The notes under the pieces: generated by a model
What the model was told of the DNA's origin: nothing
The model's database searches: none
Seen by the model: the letters and a program-made list of their open reading frames with translations, nothing else
Assembly: GCF_003987855.1 (NCBI RefSeq)
Contig: NZ_RXIZ01000013.1
Coordinates: 1-64,000, forward strand
Reading direction: 5' to 3'
DNA length: 64,000 bases
From: Hyphomicrobium sp.
GTDB taxonomy: Bacteria > Pseudomonadota > Alphaproteobacteria > Rhizobiales > Hyphomicrobiaceae
Made by a program: the position numbers and the translations under genes
Shown here: one piece after another, positions 22,892 to 32,405 of the stretch
Layout of the letters: every line of letters begins with the position of its first letter
Position numbering within the stretch: the stretch's first letter is position 1

Positions 22892-23395
22892 CTAAACTTC
22901 GCCGAGCGTGACGCTCGGATCGATCTGCGCGAGGAGGCGCATCGATGCCGTGCGCGCGATCGACAAGGTTAACGCCTTGCGGCGCGCCGGAGCCAGCGTC
23001 TGCACGGGTGGCGGGCGCACGAGTTCACCGCCATAGGCGTCCGCCAGGATCAGTCCCGCGTCGGTGGGTAAGATCTCGGAGGGAAAATCCGGCGCAACCG
23101 CGAAGAGAAGCGCGTCGCAAAACTCCCGGTATTCCGGCCACTTCAGATCGGCGCGAAAGTCAGCGACGCTCGATTTTATTTCGACAATCCAGATCTCGCC
23201 GTTGCGCCTCAAAGCGAGAACATCGGCGCGCCGCCCGCTCGCAAGAGTGACCTCGCTCAGGCTTTCGAAATCCAGGGTGCGGAGCAGGCGCTGGGTGCCG
23301 CGGAGAATCGTCTTGGCGCGTTCATAATCGCGGGCTTTGTCCGCTATCGGGACAAGGTCGAAAGGTTTCGTTGAGGAAGGCGATCCGTCGGTCAT
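22892..23395 (-). CDS. mmcB: MmcB-family putative DNA-repair endonuclease
   Basis: Downstream part of ORF 22892..23980, start at 23395 (MTDGSPSS...): TLRTLDFESLSEVTLASGRRADVLALRRNGEIWIVEIKSSVADFRADLKWPEYREFCDALLFAV. Confidence 0.8.
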   Translation of the reverse strand: MTDGSPSSTKPFDLVPIADKARDYERAKTILRGTQRLLRTLDFESLSEVTLASGRRADVLALRRNGEIWIVEIKSSVADFRADLKWPEYREFCDALLFAVAPDFPSEILPTDAGLILADAYGGELVRPPPVQTLAPARRKALTLSIARTASMRLLAQIDPSVTLGEV

Positions 23396-23510
23396 GGTGC
23401 CGCCATTATGACCGTGCGACTGTTGCAGACAAGCGGGCAGCGTCGGCGGCGGCTTCGATGCTCGACATCGCGTCGGAATGGGGTCAGGGTCCCGGGGGGA
23501 GAGCGTGCGC

Positions 23511-25229
23511 ATGGTTTTCTGGCGCAACAGATCGGAGAAGAAGGTCGAGGCGCCGGTCGCTGTTGAAGCTGAAACGCCGCCTCCGATTACGGCAGTCGCG
23601 GCAGCGACCGAGACGGCAACGAACGTGGTGACGCTCGTGACGAGCAGGCTTGCAGATCGTCTTGCCGATGTGGCGGGCAGCGCCGGCCGCGACGACGGCA
23701 AAGAGCCGAAGGTTGCGAAGGAAGCGACCGCGAAGGCTGTCGTCGCGAAAGAGCCGTCGCAGATCAAGCCTGCGGAACAGCCGCATTTCTTCGGGCAGAA
23801 GCGCGCCGTTGCGAAAATCCGCGCAGCGCTTGGAGCCGGTCGCGGCGAGCATTTGTTGATCATGGGAGAGCCCGGCACCGGCCGGCTCGAGCTTGCCGAA
23901 GCGCTCGGCACCGAAATCGAACGCGCTCCGAGCGTCGATTGGATATATGTCGTCGATCCGTTCGCGCCGTCGCGCGCCAAAGGTTTTGAGTTGCCACCGG
24001 GCGAGGGGCCTCGGTTTCGCCGCGACGTGCGTATCGCGATCGATAAGGCGCGGGCCGCATTCGGCCGCTATTTGAAAAGCGAAGAGCATCGCATCAGTCT
24101 CGATCTTCTTGAAGAAGACATGCGCTATCGCAGCGAGAGGGCGGTGGAGCCCATTCGCCGGCGCGCCGAAGCACAGAACATTGCGGTCGTCAAATCGCTC
24201 GACGGTTACGTGCTCGCGCCGATGCATGAAGGCCGCGTCGTGCGCTCCGACGTGTTTCGGGCACTGCCGGAAGCGCTCAAGCGCAACGTCGAAGCAAAAA
24301 TCACCGTGCTCGAAGACGAGTTGCAGACGATCGTTGCGCGGCTGCCGGACGCCGATTTCGAAGCAAGCGAAAAGCACGACGCGCTCGTGCGCCAAGCTGC
24401 AGTGCGCGCGGTGCGCCCGGGCCTTGCGGCCGTCAGGCACGCCTACGCGGATGGGCTGTCGATCGGACTGGCTCTCGATGCTATCGAAGACGTGTTCGTC
24501 GCCGAAGCTGTGCGGCACGCGGGCGCCGATGCCTTCTCCCCAGTCATCTTCCTGGATTCGGAAGACATCTATTTGACCGATCCCACCGTTCCGAGCCGTG
24601 TTGTCGTCGCGCGCGAGACATCGGCGAAAGATCTGCTTGGTGAAATCAGCCGCGATGCGCATGGGCTTCCGGTTCTGCTGCCCGGCCATCTGATGCGGGC
24701 GGGCTCCGGTATCGTGATCGTCGAAGCTTGGCGGCTCGCGGCCGATCCGGGCGCATGGCTCGCGCTCAGCGCGGCAATGCGGAACAAGCAGATCGTCCCG
24801 GTGACGTCGCATGGCGTCGGCATCAAGGTCGATCCTGTTCCATTTGCGGCGACTGTCGTGCTCGTCTCAGACGCACAATCGTGGTCGAAGCTCGAAGCGA
24901 TAGAACCGGGCATTCGCCGGCATTTCCCGCACATCGCGAAGCTCGTAGATACCGTGCCTCTTGCCGAACTCAGCGAAGAAGAGTTCTCGCGTGGGGCCGC
25001 GCGTCTCGCGCAGGACCATGGTCTTCGGCCGATCAACACCGCCGTCGCGCCGGTGATCTATAAGGATGCCGTGCGACGCGGCGGTGGCCGCGTTTCGCTC
25101 GCGGGCATCCAGCTTTTGCATCTCTTGCAGGAAGCGGATGCCGTCGCCGCCGATCGTTCGGCTTCGCAGATCAGGGTCGAAGATCTCAACGAGGCGCTGT
25201 CGCGGCGGGCCGACGGCGATACGCCGTGA
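23511..25229 (+). CDS. Lon-related AAA_32-type ATPase lacking the C-terminal Lon protease domain
   Basis: PHFFGQKRAVAKIRAALGAGRGEHLLIMGEPGTGRLELAEAL, WIYVVDPFAPSRAKGFELPPGEGPRFRRDV, VLAPMHEGRVVRSDVFRALPEALKRNVEAKITVLEDEL follow the LonB/LonC-like N-terminal pattern. The protein ends after the AAA lid. Confidence 0.65.
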   Translation: MVFWRNRSEKKVEAPVAVEAETPPPITAVAAATETATNVVTLVTSRLADRLADVAGSAGRDDGKEPKVAKEATAKAVVAKEPSQIKPAEQPHFFGQKRAVAKIRAALGAGRGEHLLIMGEPGTGRLELAEALGTEIERAPSVDWIYVVDPFAPSRAKGFELPPGEGPRFRRDVRIAIDKARAAFGRYLKSEEHRISLDLLEEDMRYRSERAVEPIRRRAEAQNIAVVKSLDGYVLAPMHEGRVVRSDVFRALPEALKRNVEAKITVLEDELQTIVARLPDADFEASEKHDALVRQAAVRAVRPGLAAVRHAYADGLSIGLALDAIEDVFVAEAVRHAGADAFSPVIFLDSEDIYLTDPTVPSRVVVARETSAKDLLGEISRDAHGLPVLLPGHLMRAGSGIVIVEAWRLAADPGAWLALSAAMRNKQIVPVTSHGVGIKVDPVPFAATVVLVSDAQSWSKLEAIEPGIRRHFPHIAKLVDTVPLAELSEEEFSRGAARLAQDHGLRPINTAVAPVIYKDAVRRGGGRVSLAGIQLLHLLQEADAVAADRSASQIRVEDLNEALSRRADGDTP

Positions 25230-26083
25230 TCGCGCATGTCGCCGAAGCGTCCGAGTTGAGCGGGCGGGTCGTCCTCTGGCTCGATCCCGAATCCGATTAT
25301 CCAGCCGCCCGGCTCGAAGCGCCGCTGAAGCTTGCCGCCGCTTATGGCGCGGAAATCGAAACGATCGTGGTCGCCGATGAAAGCGGGGAGCTCACCGAAG
25401 AGGTTCCCTATCGTCTCATCGCGCCAGCCGGAACATCGGTGCGCCGCGATCCGACAGCGTACGACCGGCGTTTCGACCTGCTGCTTGGGCGCTGCCGACG
25501 CGCCGTGGACGATGCAGGCGCTGCCCACGGCGTTCGCGTTCGACATTCGCTTGCAGCAGGAGATGCGGTCGACCGCATCTCGGAGATGTGCCTCGAGCGG
25601 GGACCTTGGAACATCGTGGCGCTCGCGCGCATGCCGGTGACGGGCGGCGATACCATCATTGGCACCCTGCTCGCGAACGTCAGTGGCGCCACGGGATTTC
25701 TGCTCTGCGGTCAGCAGCGATCGAAACAGCCGCGCGTCGTCGTGATCGCGGAGGACGCCGAGCGTCTGACATCAATGTTGCGTGCAGCCGAGCGTTTGTC
25801 TGGGCCACGCGGGCCGGTCCACGTCGTGATCGGCGCCGATACCGCCGAGGCATATACTGAGATCGAAGCGCAAGCCCGGATCGTCGCCGCTGACTTTCAT
25901 GTGCCGGTCGTGTTCGAAGACATGGGGCCGACCTACGGCGTGCCGGAAGCGCTGACGGAATTCGTCGCGCGGCTGAAGCCGAGCCTCGTCATTGCGGTGT
26001 TTGGCGGATCGGCCGTCGCGGATGGGCGTGAACTCTCGCGCGCGTCGATCGTGGCGCGCGCGCCCATTCTGCTCGTGCGCTGA
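25226..26083 (+). CDS. Uncharacterised protein, possibly universal-stress-protein-like (Rossmann-type) fold
   Basis: ATGA overlap with the preceding gene. Two repeating alpha/beta halves by eye (RVVLWLDPESDY.../RVVVIAEDAERL...), ending IVARAPILLVR. Family assignment is weak. Confidence 0.55.
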   Translation: MIAHVAEASELSGRVVLWLDPESDYPAARLEAPLKLAAAYGAEIETIVVADESGELTEEVPYRLIAPAGTSVRRDPTAYDRRFDLLLGRCRRAVDDAGAAHGVRVRHSLAAGDAVDRISEMCLERGPWNIVALARMPVTGGDTIIGTLLANVSGATGFLLCGQQRSKQPRVVVIAEDAERLTSMLRAAERLSGPRGPVHVVIGADTAEAYTEIEAQARIVAADFHVPVVFEDMGPTYGVPEALTEFVARLKPSLVIAVFGGSAVADGRELSRASIVARAPILLVR

Positions 26084-26101
26084 CGGCGATCGTTGCGCGC
26101 C

Positions 26102-27091
26102 TCAACTTGCTTTCGACGCGACCTGCGGATGGAAGAAATCCGGGCCCGAGCCGATGATCTTCGGATCGTGCGTACCGATGGCGTCGAGGTCGCGGCCATC
26201 GTAGTCGATGGAAAGCAGGACATGGCGGATGGTTTCGAGACGCGCGCGGCGCTGATCGTTGGCGCGCACGACCGTCCAGGGGGCGATCGCCGTGTGCGTG
26301 AAGCGGAACATCTCGATTTCCGCGTGAGTGTAAGCGTCGTACCGGGACAATGAGGCGAGGTCGACGGGAGACAGCTTCCATTGCTTCAAGGGGTCTTGAG
26401 CGCGCTCGTGAAAGCGGAGGAGCTGCATCTCGCGGCCGATCGTCAGGTAGAATTTGAAAAGCTTGATGCCGTCGCGGACGAGCAAACCTTCGAATTCGGG
26501 TGCCTCCCGTAGAAAGACGGCAAGCTGATCCTCGGTGCAGAAGCCCATCACGCGCTCGACGCCGGCGCGATTGTACCAGGAACGATCGAAGAGCACGACT
26601 TCGCCTGCCGTCGGCAGATGCACAGCGTAGCGCTGAAAATAAAGTTGGCCGCGCTCGGTCCCGGTGGGCTTCGATAGCGCCACGGTGTGGGTATTGCGCG
26701 GGTTCATGTGCTCGTTGAAGGCCTTGATGCACGATCCCTTGCCAGAACCGTCGCGGCCTTCGTAGAGGCAGAGAATGCGATTGCCGACCTTGAGATTATA
26801 TCTTTGCAGCTTCATCAATTCGATCTGCAGCGCGAGAAGCTGCTTCTCGTACTCTTCGCGTTTCAGGCGCTTGTCGTAAGGATATCCTCCCGAGCGCATG
26901 GCCGCGTCCTCGATCTCCTTCGGCAACTTCGGATCCTCGAGGGAGAAGCCTTTGGGAAGGCCGCGTCCTGAAGCGGTGTCGTCGTCGGAGCCATGCTCCT
27001 CGCGGGCAGAAATCGAAGTGGCGGCATCATCAGGCATGGGGCCGACTTCAGAGGCTTCGGGCTTTTTGTCTTTATGCTTGTTCTTACCCAT
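26102..27091 (-). CDS. ppk2: Polyphosphate kinase 2
   Basis: CLYEGRDGSGKGSCIKAFNEHMNPRNTHTVALSKPTGTERGQLYFQRYAVHLPTAGEVVLFDRSWYNRAGVERVMGF. Confidence 0.95.
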   Translation of the reverse strand: MGKNKHKDKKPEASEVGPMPDDAATSISAREEHGSDDDTASGRGLPKGFSLEDPKLPKEIEDAAMRSGGYPYDKRLKREEYEKQLLALQIELMKLQRYNLKVGNRILCLYEGRDGSGKGSCIKAFNEHMNPRNTHTVALSKPTGTERGQLYFQRYAVHLPTAGEVVLFDRSWYNRAGVERVMGFCTEDQLAVFLREAPEFEGLLVRDGIKLFKFYLTIGREMQLLRFHERAQDPLKQWKLSPVDLASLSRYDAYTHAEIEMFRFTHTAIAPWTVVRANDQRRARLETIRHVLLSIDYDGRDLDAIGTHDPKIIGSGPDFFHPQVASKAS

Positions 27092-27277
27092 TACCTTCTC
27101 CGGATGATTGCGGGCGCTGTCAGCCTAGCACAACGGGATCGGGCGTCCGAAATCTGGCATGCCGGATAGTCAATGCCGTCCAAACGCGGAAAAGCCAGCA
27201 GTCGCCCCCCGCGCCTGCTGGCTTTTCCTGAGTTGCCGCCGACCCTGCCCCCCAGCCTGGTCAGCGGACTAATGGGA

Positions 27278-27838
27278 TCACGCCCGTTGTTTCGTCGGGT
27301 CCGAACCGGCGATGGCGGGAGCTGGAAGGCTGGCGGAAACCGGTGCCTCGATTTCGGGACGCTCGCGACGGCGCGGTGCGACGGGCTGGAACGCGCGTCG
27401 GGCGTGCACTTCGCAGTACGGCAACAACGGCACCTTGTTGCGTCCGCAGAAATGGAACTCAGGTGTCTGCGGGTCGCCGATCGGCCAGCGGCAGCTGCAC
27501 TCGCTCAGCGTCTGGATCGTCTTGCGCTCTGCGAGCGGAATTTCGATTTCTTCTGCAGGCGCCACGTAAGCTTCGGCGTCTACGTAGAGTGCGCGCACGG
27601 CTGGATTGCCGGTCTGTGCAAAGCGCGGCTTCACCGGCCGCTTCACGTTGGCCATACGCGTACGAGGACGATGCGATTTCATCCGCGAGGTCGTTGCCCG
27701 GCCGGAAAGTCCGAGCCGATGGACTTTGCCAATGACAGCGTTGCGTGTCACGCTGCCTAGGCGTCCGGCGATCTGGCTAGCGCTCAGTCCTTCCGACCAG
27801 AGCCTTTTCAAAAGCTCTACGCGCTCATCAGTCCACAT
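27278..27838 (-). CDS. gcrA: GcrA-family cell cycle regulator
   Basis: MWTDERVELLKRLWSEGLSASQIAGRLGSVTRNAVIGKVHRLGLSGR; CRWPIGDPQTPEFHFCGRNKVPLLPYCEVHARRAFQP. Confidence 0.95.
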   Translation of the reverse strand: MWTDERVELLKRLWSEGLSASQIAGRLGSVTRNAVIGKVHRLGLSGRATTSRMKSHRPRTRMANVKRPVKPRFAQTGNPAVRALYVDAEAYVAPAEEIEIPLAERKTIQTLSECSCRWPIGDPQTPEFHFCGRNKVPLLPYCEVHARRAFQPVAPRRRERPEIEAPVSASLPAPAIAGSDPTKQRA

Positions 27839-28323
27839 GGGTCGATTGCTCCCTCTCGAGCCGCATCAGCGGCGGAACACCCCCCGGTGCCCGCGATTAC
27901 CCGGCCGCAATCGAGCCCAAGCCAAGCGCGCGAAACGAACGCGACGCACGGCGTAGGACGACGGTCCCGACCGGTTACAAACGCAAAAACTTGAGAAGAC
28001 GCAGAACAGAAACGCGCGAGAAACGCGGGCCATTGCCAACAAGCAGAGTGCCCAGAGCGCGGTCAGAGCCGATACACAACCGAGAGGAAAAGCAGCTGGC
28101 GCCGCCATATCTCGTGGCCTGACAAGGGGAGATTACAACATGCTGAATCCCGCCTACAAGCCGGAGCTTTGCCGAGAGGGGTATTGACAGGGAAAAGTGG
28201 CGACCAAGCCACAGACGATTCGTGGCAGGGGATATGTCGGATTTCGGTGCATAGGGAGGGTCAATGCAACCTCTGAGGTATGGCGCTGCCCTACAATCCA
28301 GCCATCTCAGAGCTTTTATTGAC

Positions 28324-28385
28324 AGGAACGGCCCGGAGAGGTATCAGGGGTTGTGATCGAGCCGCCGGATTTGGGCGGCTTTTTG
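28324..28385 (+). promoter_or_regulatory. Candidate promoter (TTGACA-N17-TATCAG) followed directly by a terminator-like hairpin in the argD leader
   Basis: TTGACAGGAACGGCCCGGAGAGGTATCAG, then AGCCGCC-ggatttg-GGCGGCT + TTTTGATTTT (28360-28384), about 30 nt before the argD ATG. Confidence 0.5.
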
Positions 28386-28413
28386 ATTTTCTGCTCAGGG
28401 TTATCCACGCATC

Positions 28414-29670
28414 ATGGCAAGTTCCCCTGCTGCGCTGGGGAAAGCTCCCCGTAGCGCTCCGGACACAGCCGTTTCCAGCGGGCCGTCGCCGGCCGTGATG
28501 GGCACCTATGCCCGACAGGACATCGTCTTCGTCAAAGGCGAGGGATGCTGGCTGACCGCAGACAACGGGGCGCGGTACCTCGATTTCGGATCGGGCGTCG
28601 CCGTCAACGCACTTGGACATGCGCATCCGCAACTCGTCGCCTCGCTCAAGGCGCAGGCCGAGAAACTCTGGCACACGTCAAACCTTTACCGCGTGGAAGG
28701 GCAGGAAGACGTTGCCGCGAAGCTCACGCGGCTGACGTTTGCCGACAAGGTCTTCTTTTGCAACTCCGGGGCCGAGGCGTGCGAAGGCGCCATCAAGGTC
28801 GCTCGCCGCTATCAGTTCGTTTCAGGGCAGCCGCACCGGCAGCGGATCATTGCGTTTCGGGGCGCCTTTCACGGCCGCACGCTGGCGACGCTCGCCGCGG
28901 CGGGCAACGAGAAGTATCTCGAAGGGTTCGGCCCGACGGCCGATGGCTTCGATCATGTCGACCTCAACGACATCGATGCCGTCGAGGCCGCGATCGGACC
29001 GGAGACGGCTGCCATCATGCTGGAGCCTATCCAGGGCGAAGGCGGCGTTCGAGCCGCGACGCCGGATTTCATCAAGGCTGTTCGCGACCTTTGCGACAAG
29101 AACGGGCTGCTGCTCATTCTTGACGAGGTCCAGACCGGCATGGGCCGGACCGGCAAGCTGTTCGCGCACGAGTGGGCGGGCATCACGCCGGACGTCATGG
29201 CGATCGCCAAGGGCTTCGGCGGCGGTTTTCCGGTCGGCGCGGTGCTCGCGACCGAGGAAGCCGCCAAGGGGATGACGCCGGGCACGCATGGGTCGACGTT
29301 TGGCGGCAATCCGCTTGGCATGGCGGTCGCTTCGACCGTGGTCGACATTGTTTCCGAGCCGGACTTCCTCGAAGCGGTTCGAAGCAAGACCTTGCATCTG
29401 AAGCAGGGTCTCGAAGGGCTCAAGGATCAGCACGCCGACCTCGTCGAAGAGGTGCGGGGCGTGGGACTTCTGATGGGCCTCAAACTCAAGGCGCAGATCA
29501 CGCCTGCTCAGGTCGTGAAGGCCGCGAACGAGGAAAAGCTGTTGCTCGTCGGCGCTGGCGACAATTGCGTGCGCGTCCTGCCGCCCTTGATCGCAACGGA
29601 TCAGGATATTGCCGAGGGCCTCATGGCTCTGTCGCGCGCACTGACGCGCATTGCTCGGGAAACATCGTAA
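28414..29670 (+). CDS. argD: Acetylornithine aminotransferase
   Basis: [62 protein letters not shown]. Confidence 0.95.
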   Translation: MASSPAALGKAPRSAPDTAVSSGPSPAVMGTYARQDIVFVKGEGCWLTADNGARYLDFGSGVAVNALGHAHPQLVASLKAQAEKLWHTSNLYRVEGQEDVAAKLTRLTFADKVFFCNSGAEACEGAIKVARRYQFVSGQPHRQRIIAFRGAFHGRTLATLAAAGNEKYLEGFGPTADGFDHVDLNDIDAVEAAIGPETAAIMLEPIQGEGGVRAATPDFIKAVRDLCDKNGLLLILDEVQTGMGRTGKLFAHEWAGITPDVMAIAKGFGGGFPVGAVLATEEAAKGMTPGTHGSTFGGNPLGMAVASTVVDIVSEPDFLEAVRSKTLHLKQGLEGLKDQHADLVEEVRGVGLLMGLKLKAQITPAQVVKAANEEKLLLVGAGDNCVRVLPPLIATDQDIAEGLMALSRALTRIARETS

Positions 29671-30644
29671 TGCCCAGTTCAACGCAAGAGCTCGAGAAAG
29701 CTCCGCACGTCATGGCCTCCACACCGTCTCCCCGGCACTTCCTCGACATCTGCGATCTCGACAGCAAGACGCTGCGGCGGATCATCGATGCGGCGCATGC
29801 GATGAAGAAGGCCGGCAAGCGCGTGCCGAAGGATTACCGGCCGAAGCATATCGAAGATATCGTTCTGGCGATGATCTTCGAGAAGCCATCGACACGGACG
29901 CGTGTGTCGTTCGACATTGCGATGCGCCAGCTCGGCGGCGGCGCGCTGACGCTCAATCACATGGATCTGCAGCTCGGTCGCGGGGAGTCGGTCGCGGACA
30001 CGGCGCGCGTGCTGTCGCGCTACGTCGACGGCATCATGATCCGAGCCAACGCGCATGCGACGCTGCTCGAACTTGCGAAGTATGCGACGATCCCTGTCAT
30101 CAATGGACTCACGGAAAAGAGCCATCCCTGTCAGGTGATGGCCGATATCCAGACGTTCGAAGAACATTTGGGCCCGATCGAAGGCAAGACGGTCGCCTGG
30201 GTCGGCGACGGCAACAACGTCGCCGTTTCGTGGATGCATGCGGCGGTGCGCTTCGGTTTCAAGCTGCGTCTGGCTTGCCCGAAGGCGCTCTTTCCCGAAG
30301 ACGAAGCGGTCGAATGGGTCAAGCGCGAGAAGGGCGATGTCGAGATCGGCACCGATCCTGAGCGCGCAGTGAAAGGTGCCGATTGCGTCGTCACCGACAC
30401 GTGGGTTTCGATGGGGCAATCTGATGCGGACGAGCGCAAGAAGATGCTCGCGCCCTATGCGGTCGATGAGAAGCTGATGCGCAAGGCCGCGAAGAACGCC
30501 ATCTTCATGCATTGCCTGCCCGCCTATCGCGGGCATGAAGTGACGGAGGACGTGCTCGAAGGCCCGCAGTCGGTTATATTCGACGAGGCTGAAAACCGTT
30601 TGCACGCTCAGAAAGCCATTCTTGCGTGGTGTTTCGGCGCCTGA
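29670..30644 (+). CDS. argF: Ornithine carbamoyltransferase
   Basis: Start [10 protein letters not shown] overlaps the argD stop (TAATG). [55 protein letters not shown]. Confidence 0.96.
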   Translation: MPSSTQELEKAPHVMASTPSPRHFLDICDLDSKTLRRIIDAAHAMKKAGKRVPKDYRPKHIEDIVLAMIFEKPSTRTRVSFDIAMRQLGGGALTLNHMDLQLGRGESVADTARVLSRYVDGIMIRANAHATLLELAKYATIPVINGLTEKSHPCQVMADIQTFEEHLGPIEGKTVAWVGDGNNVAVSWMHAAVRFGFKLRLACPKALFPEDEAVEWVKREKGDVEIGTDPERAVKGADCVVTDTWVSMGQSDADERKKMLAPYAVDEKLMRKAAKNAIFMHCLPAYRGHEVTEDVLEGPQSVIFDEAENRLHAQKAILAWCFGA

Positions 30645-30659
30645 TGGAGAGGTCCTCCG

Positions 30660-31622
30660 ATGCCGGTTGATGTTCCGCCGGGGCGGCCTCAGATCCCCTC
30701 GGATGATGTCGTCGTCGCATTTCGCACGCAGAACTCGAACATTCGTGGCCGCCTTGTGAGACTCGGGGCGGCGCTCGACGCGATCGTAGCTCCGCATGCG
30801 ATGCCGGATCTTCCCGGGCGCGCACTGTCGGAAGCGCTGGCGCTCGCGGCGCTCTGCGGTTCGGCGCTGCCGCAGGGCGGCAACCTCAACTTGATGATGC
30901 GATCGAACGGAGCCGTGTCGATCCTGGTTGCAGATTATGCGGCAAGCGGGAAGCTGCGCGGCTACGCCCGTTACGACGGGGCGAAGCTGGAAGAGCTGGC
31001 GAAGGCATCGGCGCGGGCGAACATCTCAGCGGCGCTGGGTGACGGACATCTCGCCATTACGCTCGATTCCGGACCAGGCGAGGAACGCTATCAAGGTGTC
31101 CTCGCGTTCGAGGATGCGCCGTTGTCAGCGACGGTGGCCGCTTATTTCCAGCAACGCGAGAATCTACCGACGTTCATTCGTTCGGCGGTCGCGGAGCAAT
31201 ACGTTGGTTCCAGGAAGGAGCCGCAGCCGCAAACGCGGTGGCATCGGCGCGCTGGCGGCCTGATGGTCCAAAGTCTCGGTGCCTCGCCGGACGACGAGCC
31301 GGAGGTCAGCGACGATGCCTGGAAGCGTGTCGAGATGCTGGCAGCAACCGTCGAAGATCACGAACTGCTCGACCCCGCGCTGACGGTCGAGAGGCTTCTG
31401 CTGCGTTTGTTTCACGAAGAAGCGGTGTCGGTCGAGCGCATCATTCCGCTTTCAGCATTCTGCCGCTGCAGCCGCGAGAAAGTGGAGAATGTTCTGTTGG
31501 CGTTCGGCGCGGGCGAACTTTCAGACATGCGCGACGACAATGGAAAAATCGTCGTCACATGCGAGTTCTGTACCGCGCGCTATGTCTTCTCGCTCGACGA
31601 ACTGCAGGAAGCGAGCCGCTGA
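30660..31622 (+). CDS. hslO: Hsp33 redox-regulated chaperone
   Basis: CRCSREKVENVLLAFGAGEL...VVTCEFCTARYVFSLDEL (CxC and CxxC zinc motif). Confidence 0.95.
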   Translation: MPVDVPPGRPQIPSDDVVVAFRTQNSNIRGRLVRLGAALDAIVAPHAMPDLPGRALSEALALAALCGSALPQGGNLNLMMRSNGAVSILVADYAASGKLRGYARYDGAKLEELAKASARANISAALGDGHLAITLDSGPGEERYQGVLAFEDAPLSATVAAYFQQRENLPTFIRSAVAEQYVGSRKEPQPQTRWHRRAGGLMVQSLGASPDDEPEVSDDAWKRVEMLAATVEDHELLDPALTVERLLLRLFHEEAVSVERIIPLSAFCRCSREKVENVLLAFGAGELSDMRDDNGKIVVTCEFCTARYVFSLDELQEASR

Positions 31623-31647
31623 GCGGTGGCTTCCTGAGTAAAAAGCA

Positions 31648-32214
31648 TCAGCGTCCAAGTCCACCGTTTGCAGCCTTACCGACGTCACCGCCCTGTTCGC
31701 GCGGGTCGCTGTTCTGCGGCTTGTTGCCGGAGAGATCGTACTCGGTCTTCGAGCGCGCGCTCGCGATCTGATTGGCATCGAGCGAGCACTTGCCGGCCTT
31801 GTCCATCAGCACGAACGCCGGGTTGGGCTTGTCGACGAATTCCTGGCGCGTGACCTTACCGTCGCCGTTGGCGTCGAAGTATTTGAGATCGGCGGTGACG
31901 AACATCTTGTCGATCTTCGTCAGGTTCTGCCACTCGGTGGCGTCCAGCGAGTCGTCGTGGTCGGTATCGGCGCTGTTGAACAGATCCTCGGCGTAAGATT
32001 TCCATTCATTGCAGGTCACGACGTTGTCGTGATTGAGATCCCAACTTCCCGCCGCCTGCAAATAGGCGCGGTCGATTTCAGAGATCGAACTGCCGCTACT
32101 AAAAGGATTGATCGAGCCGATGGTCGGCACGGATGCTGTCGAGCAAGCGGAAAGCGCCAGGCCGGCGGAGATCGCGCAGGCGGCAACTGGCAGCAGGGGA
32201 CGGCGAATGGACAT
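31648..32214 (-). CDS. EF-hand lipoprotein
   Basis: Start MSIRRPLLPVAACAISAGLALSACS (lipobox LSAC). EF loops DLNHDNVVTCNE, DTDHDDSLDATE, DANGDGKVTRQE, plus degenerate DKAGKCSLDANQ. Confidence 0.85.
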   Translation of the reverse strand: MSIRRPLLPVAACAISAGLALSACSTASVPTIGSINPFSSGSSISEIDRAYLQAAGSWDLNHDNVVTCNEWKSYAEDLFNSADTDHDDSLDATEWQNLTKIDKMFVTADLKYFDANGDGKVTRQEFVDKPNPAFVLMDKAGKCSLDANQIASARSKTEYDLSGNKPQNSDPREQGGDVGKAANGGLGR

Positions 32215-32405
32215 TGGCGTCTCTAATGATTGCGAGGCTCGGCAGCTCGGATCGAATTGGTATGCCGAAGAGTGAGTCGGAAGCACGGCGGTTGCTGCAA
32301 AAAGTCGTGCGTTCGCTCAACTTGTCGCGGAGAGTGTCACGGGAACGCCACACGGTATCCAGACGCGGTCAAGTCCTTGCACCAACGTCGACTTTTTCCT
32401 GACCG

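Noticed and set aside
23484-24812. 442-aa minus-strand ORF
   Set aside because: Antisense to the Lon-like ATPase gene; Arg/His-rich shadow translation.
28394-28403. TTATCCAC near argD, DnaA-box-like
   Set aside because: Single near-match without neighbours or GANTC cluster; probably chance.
29679-30797. 372-aa minus-strand ORF
   Set aside because: Antisense to argF; no recognisable family.
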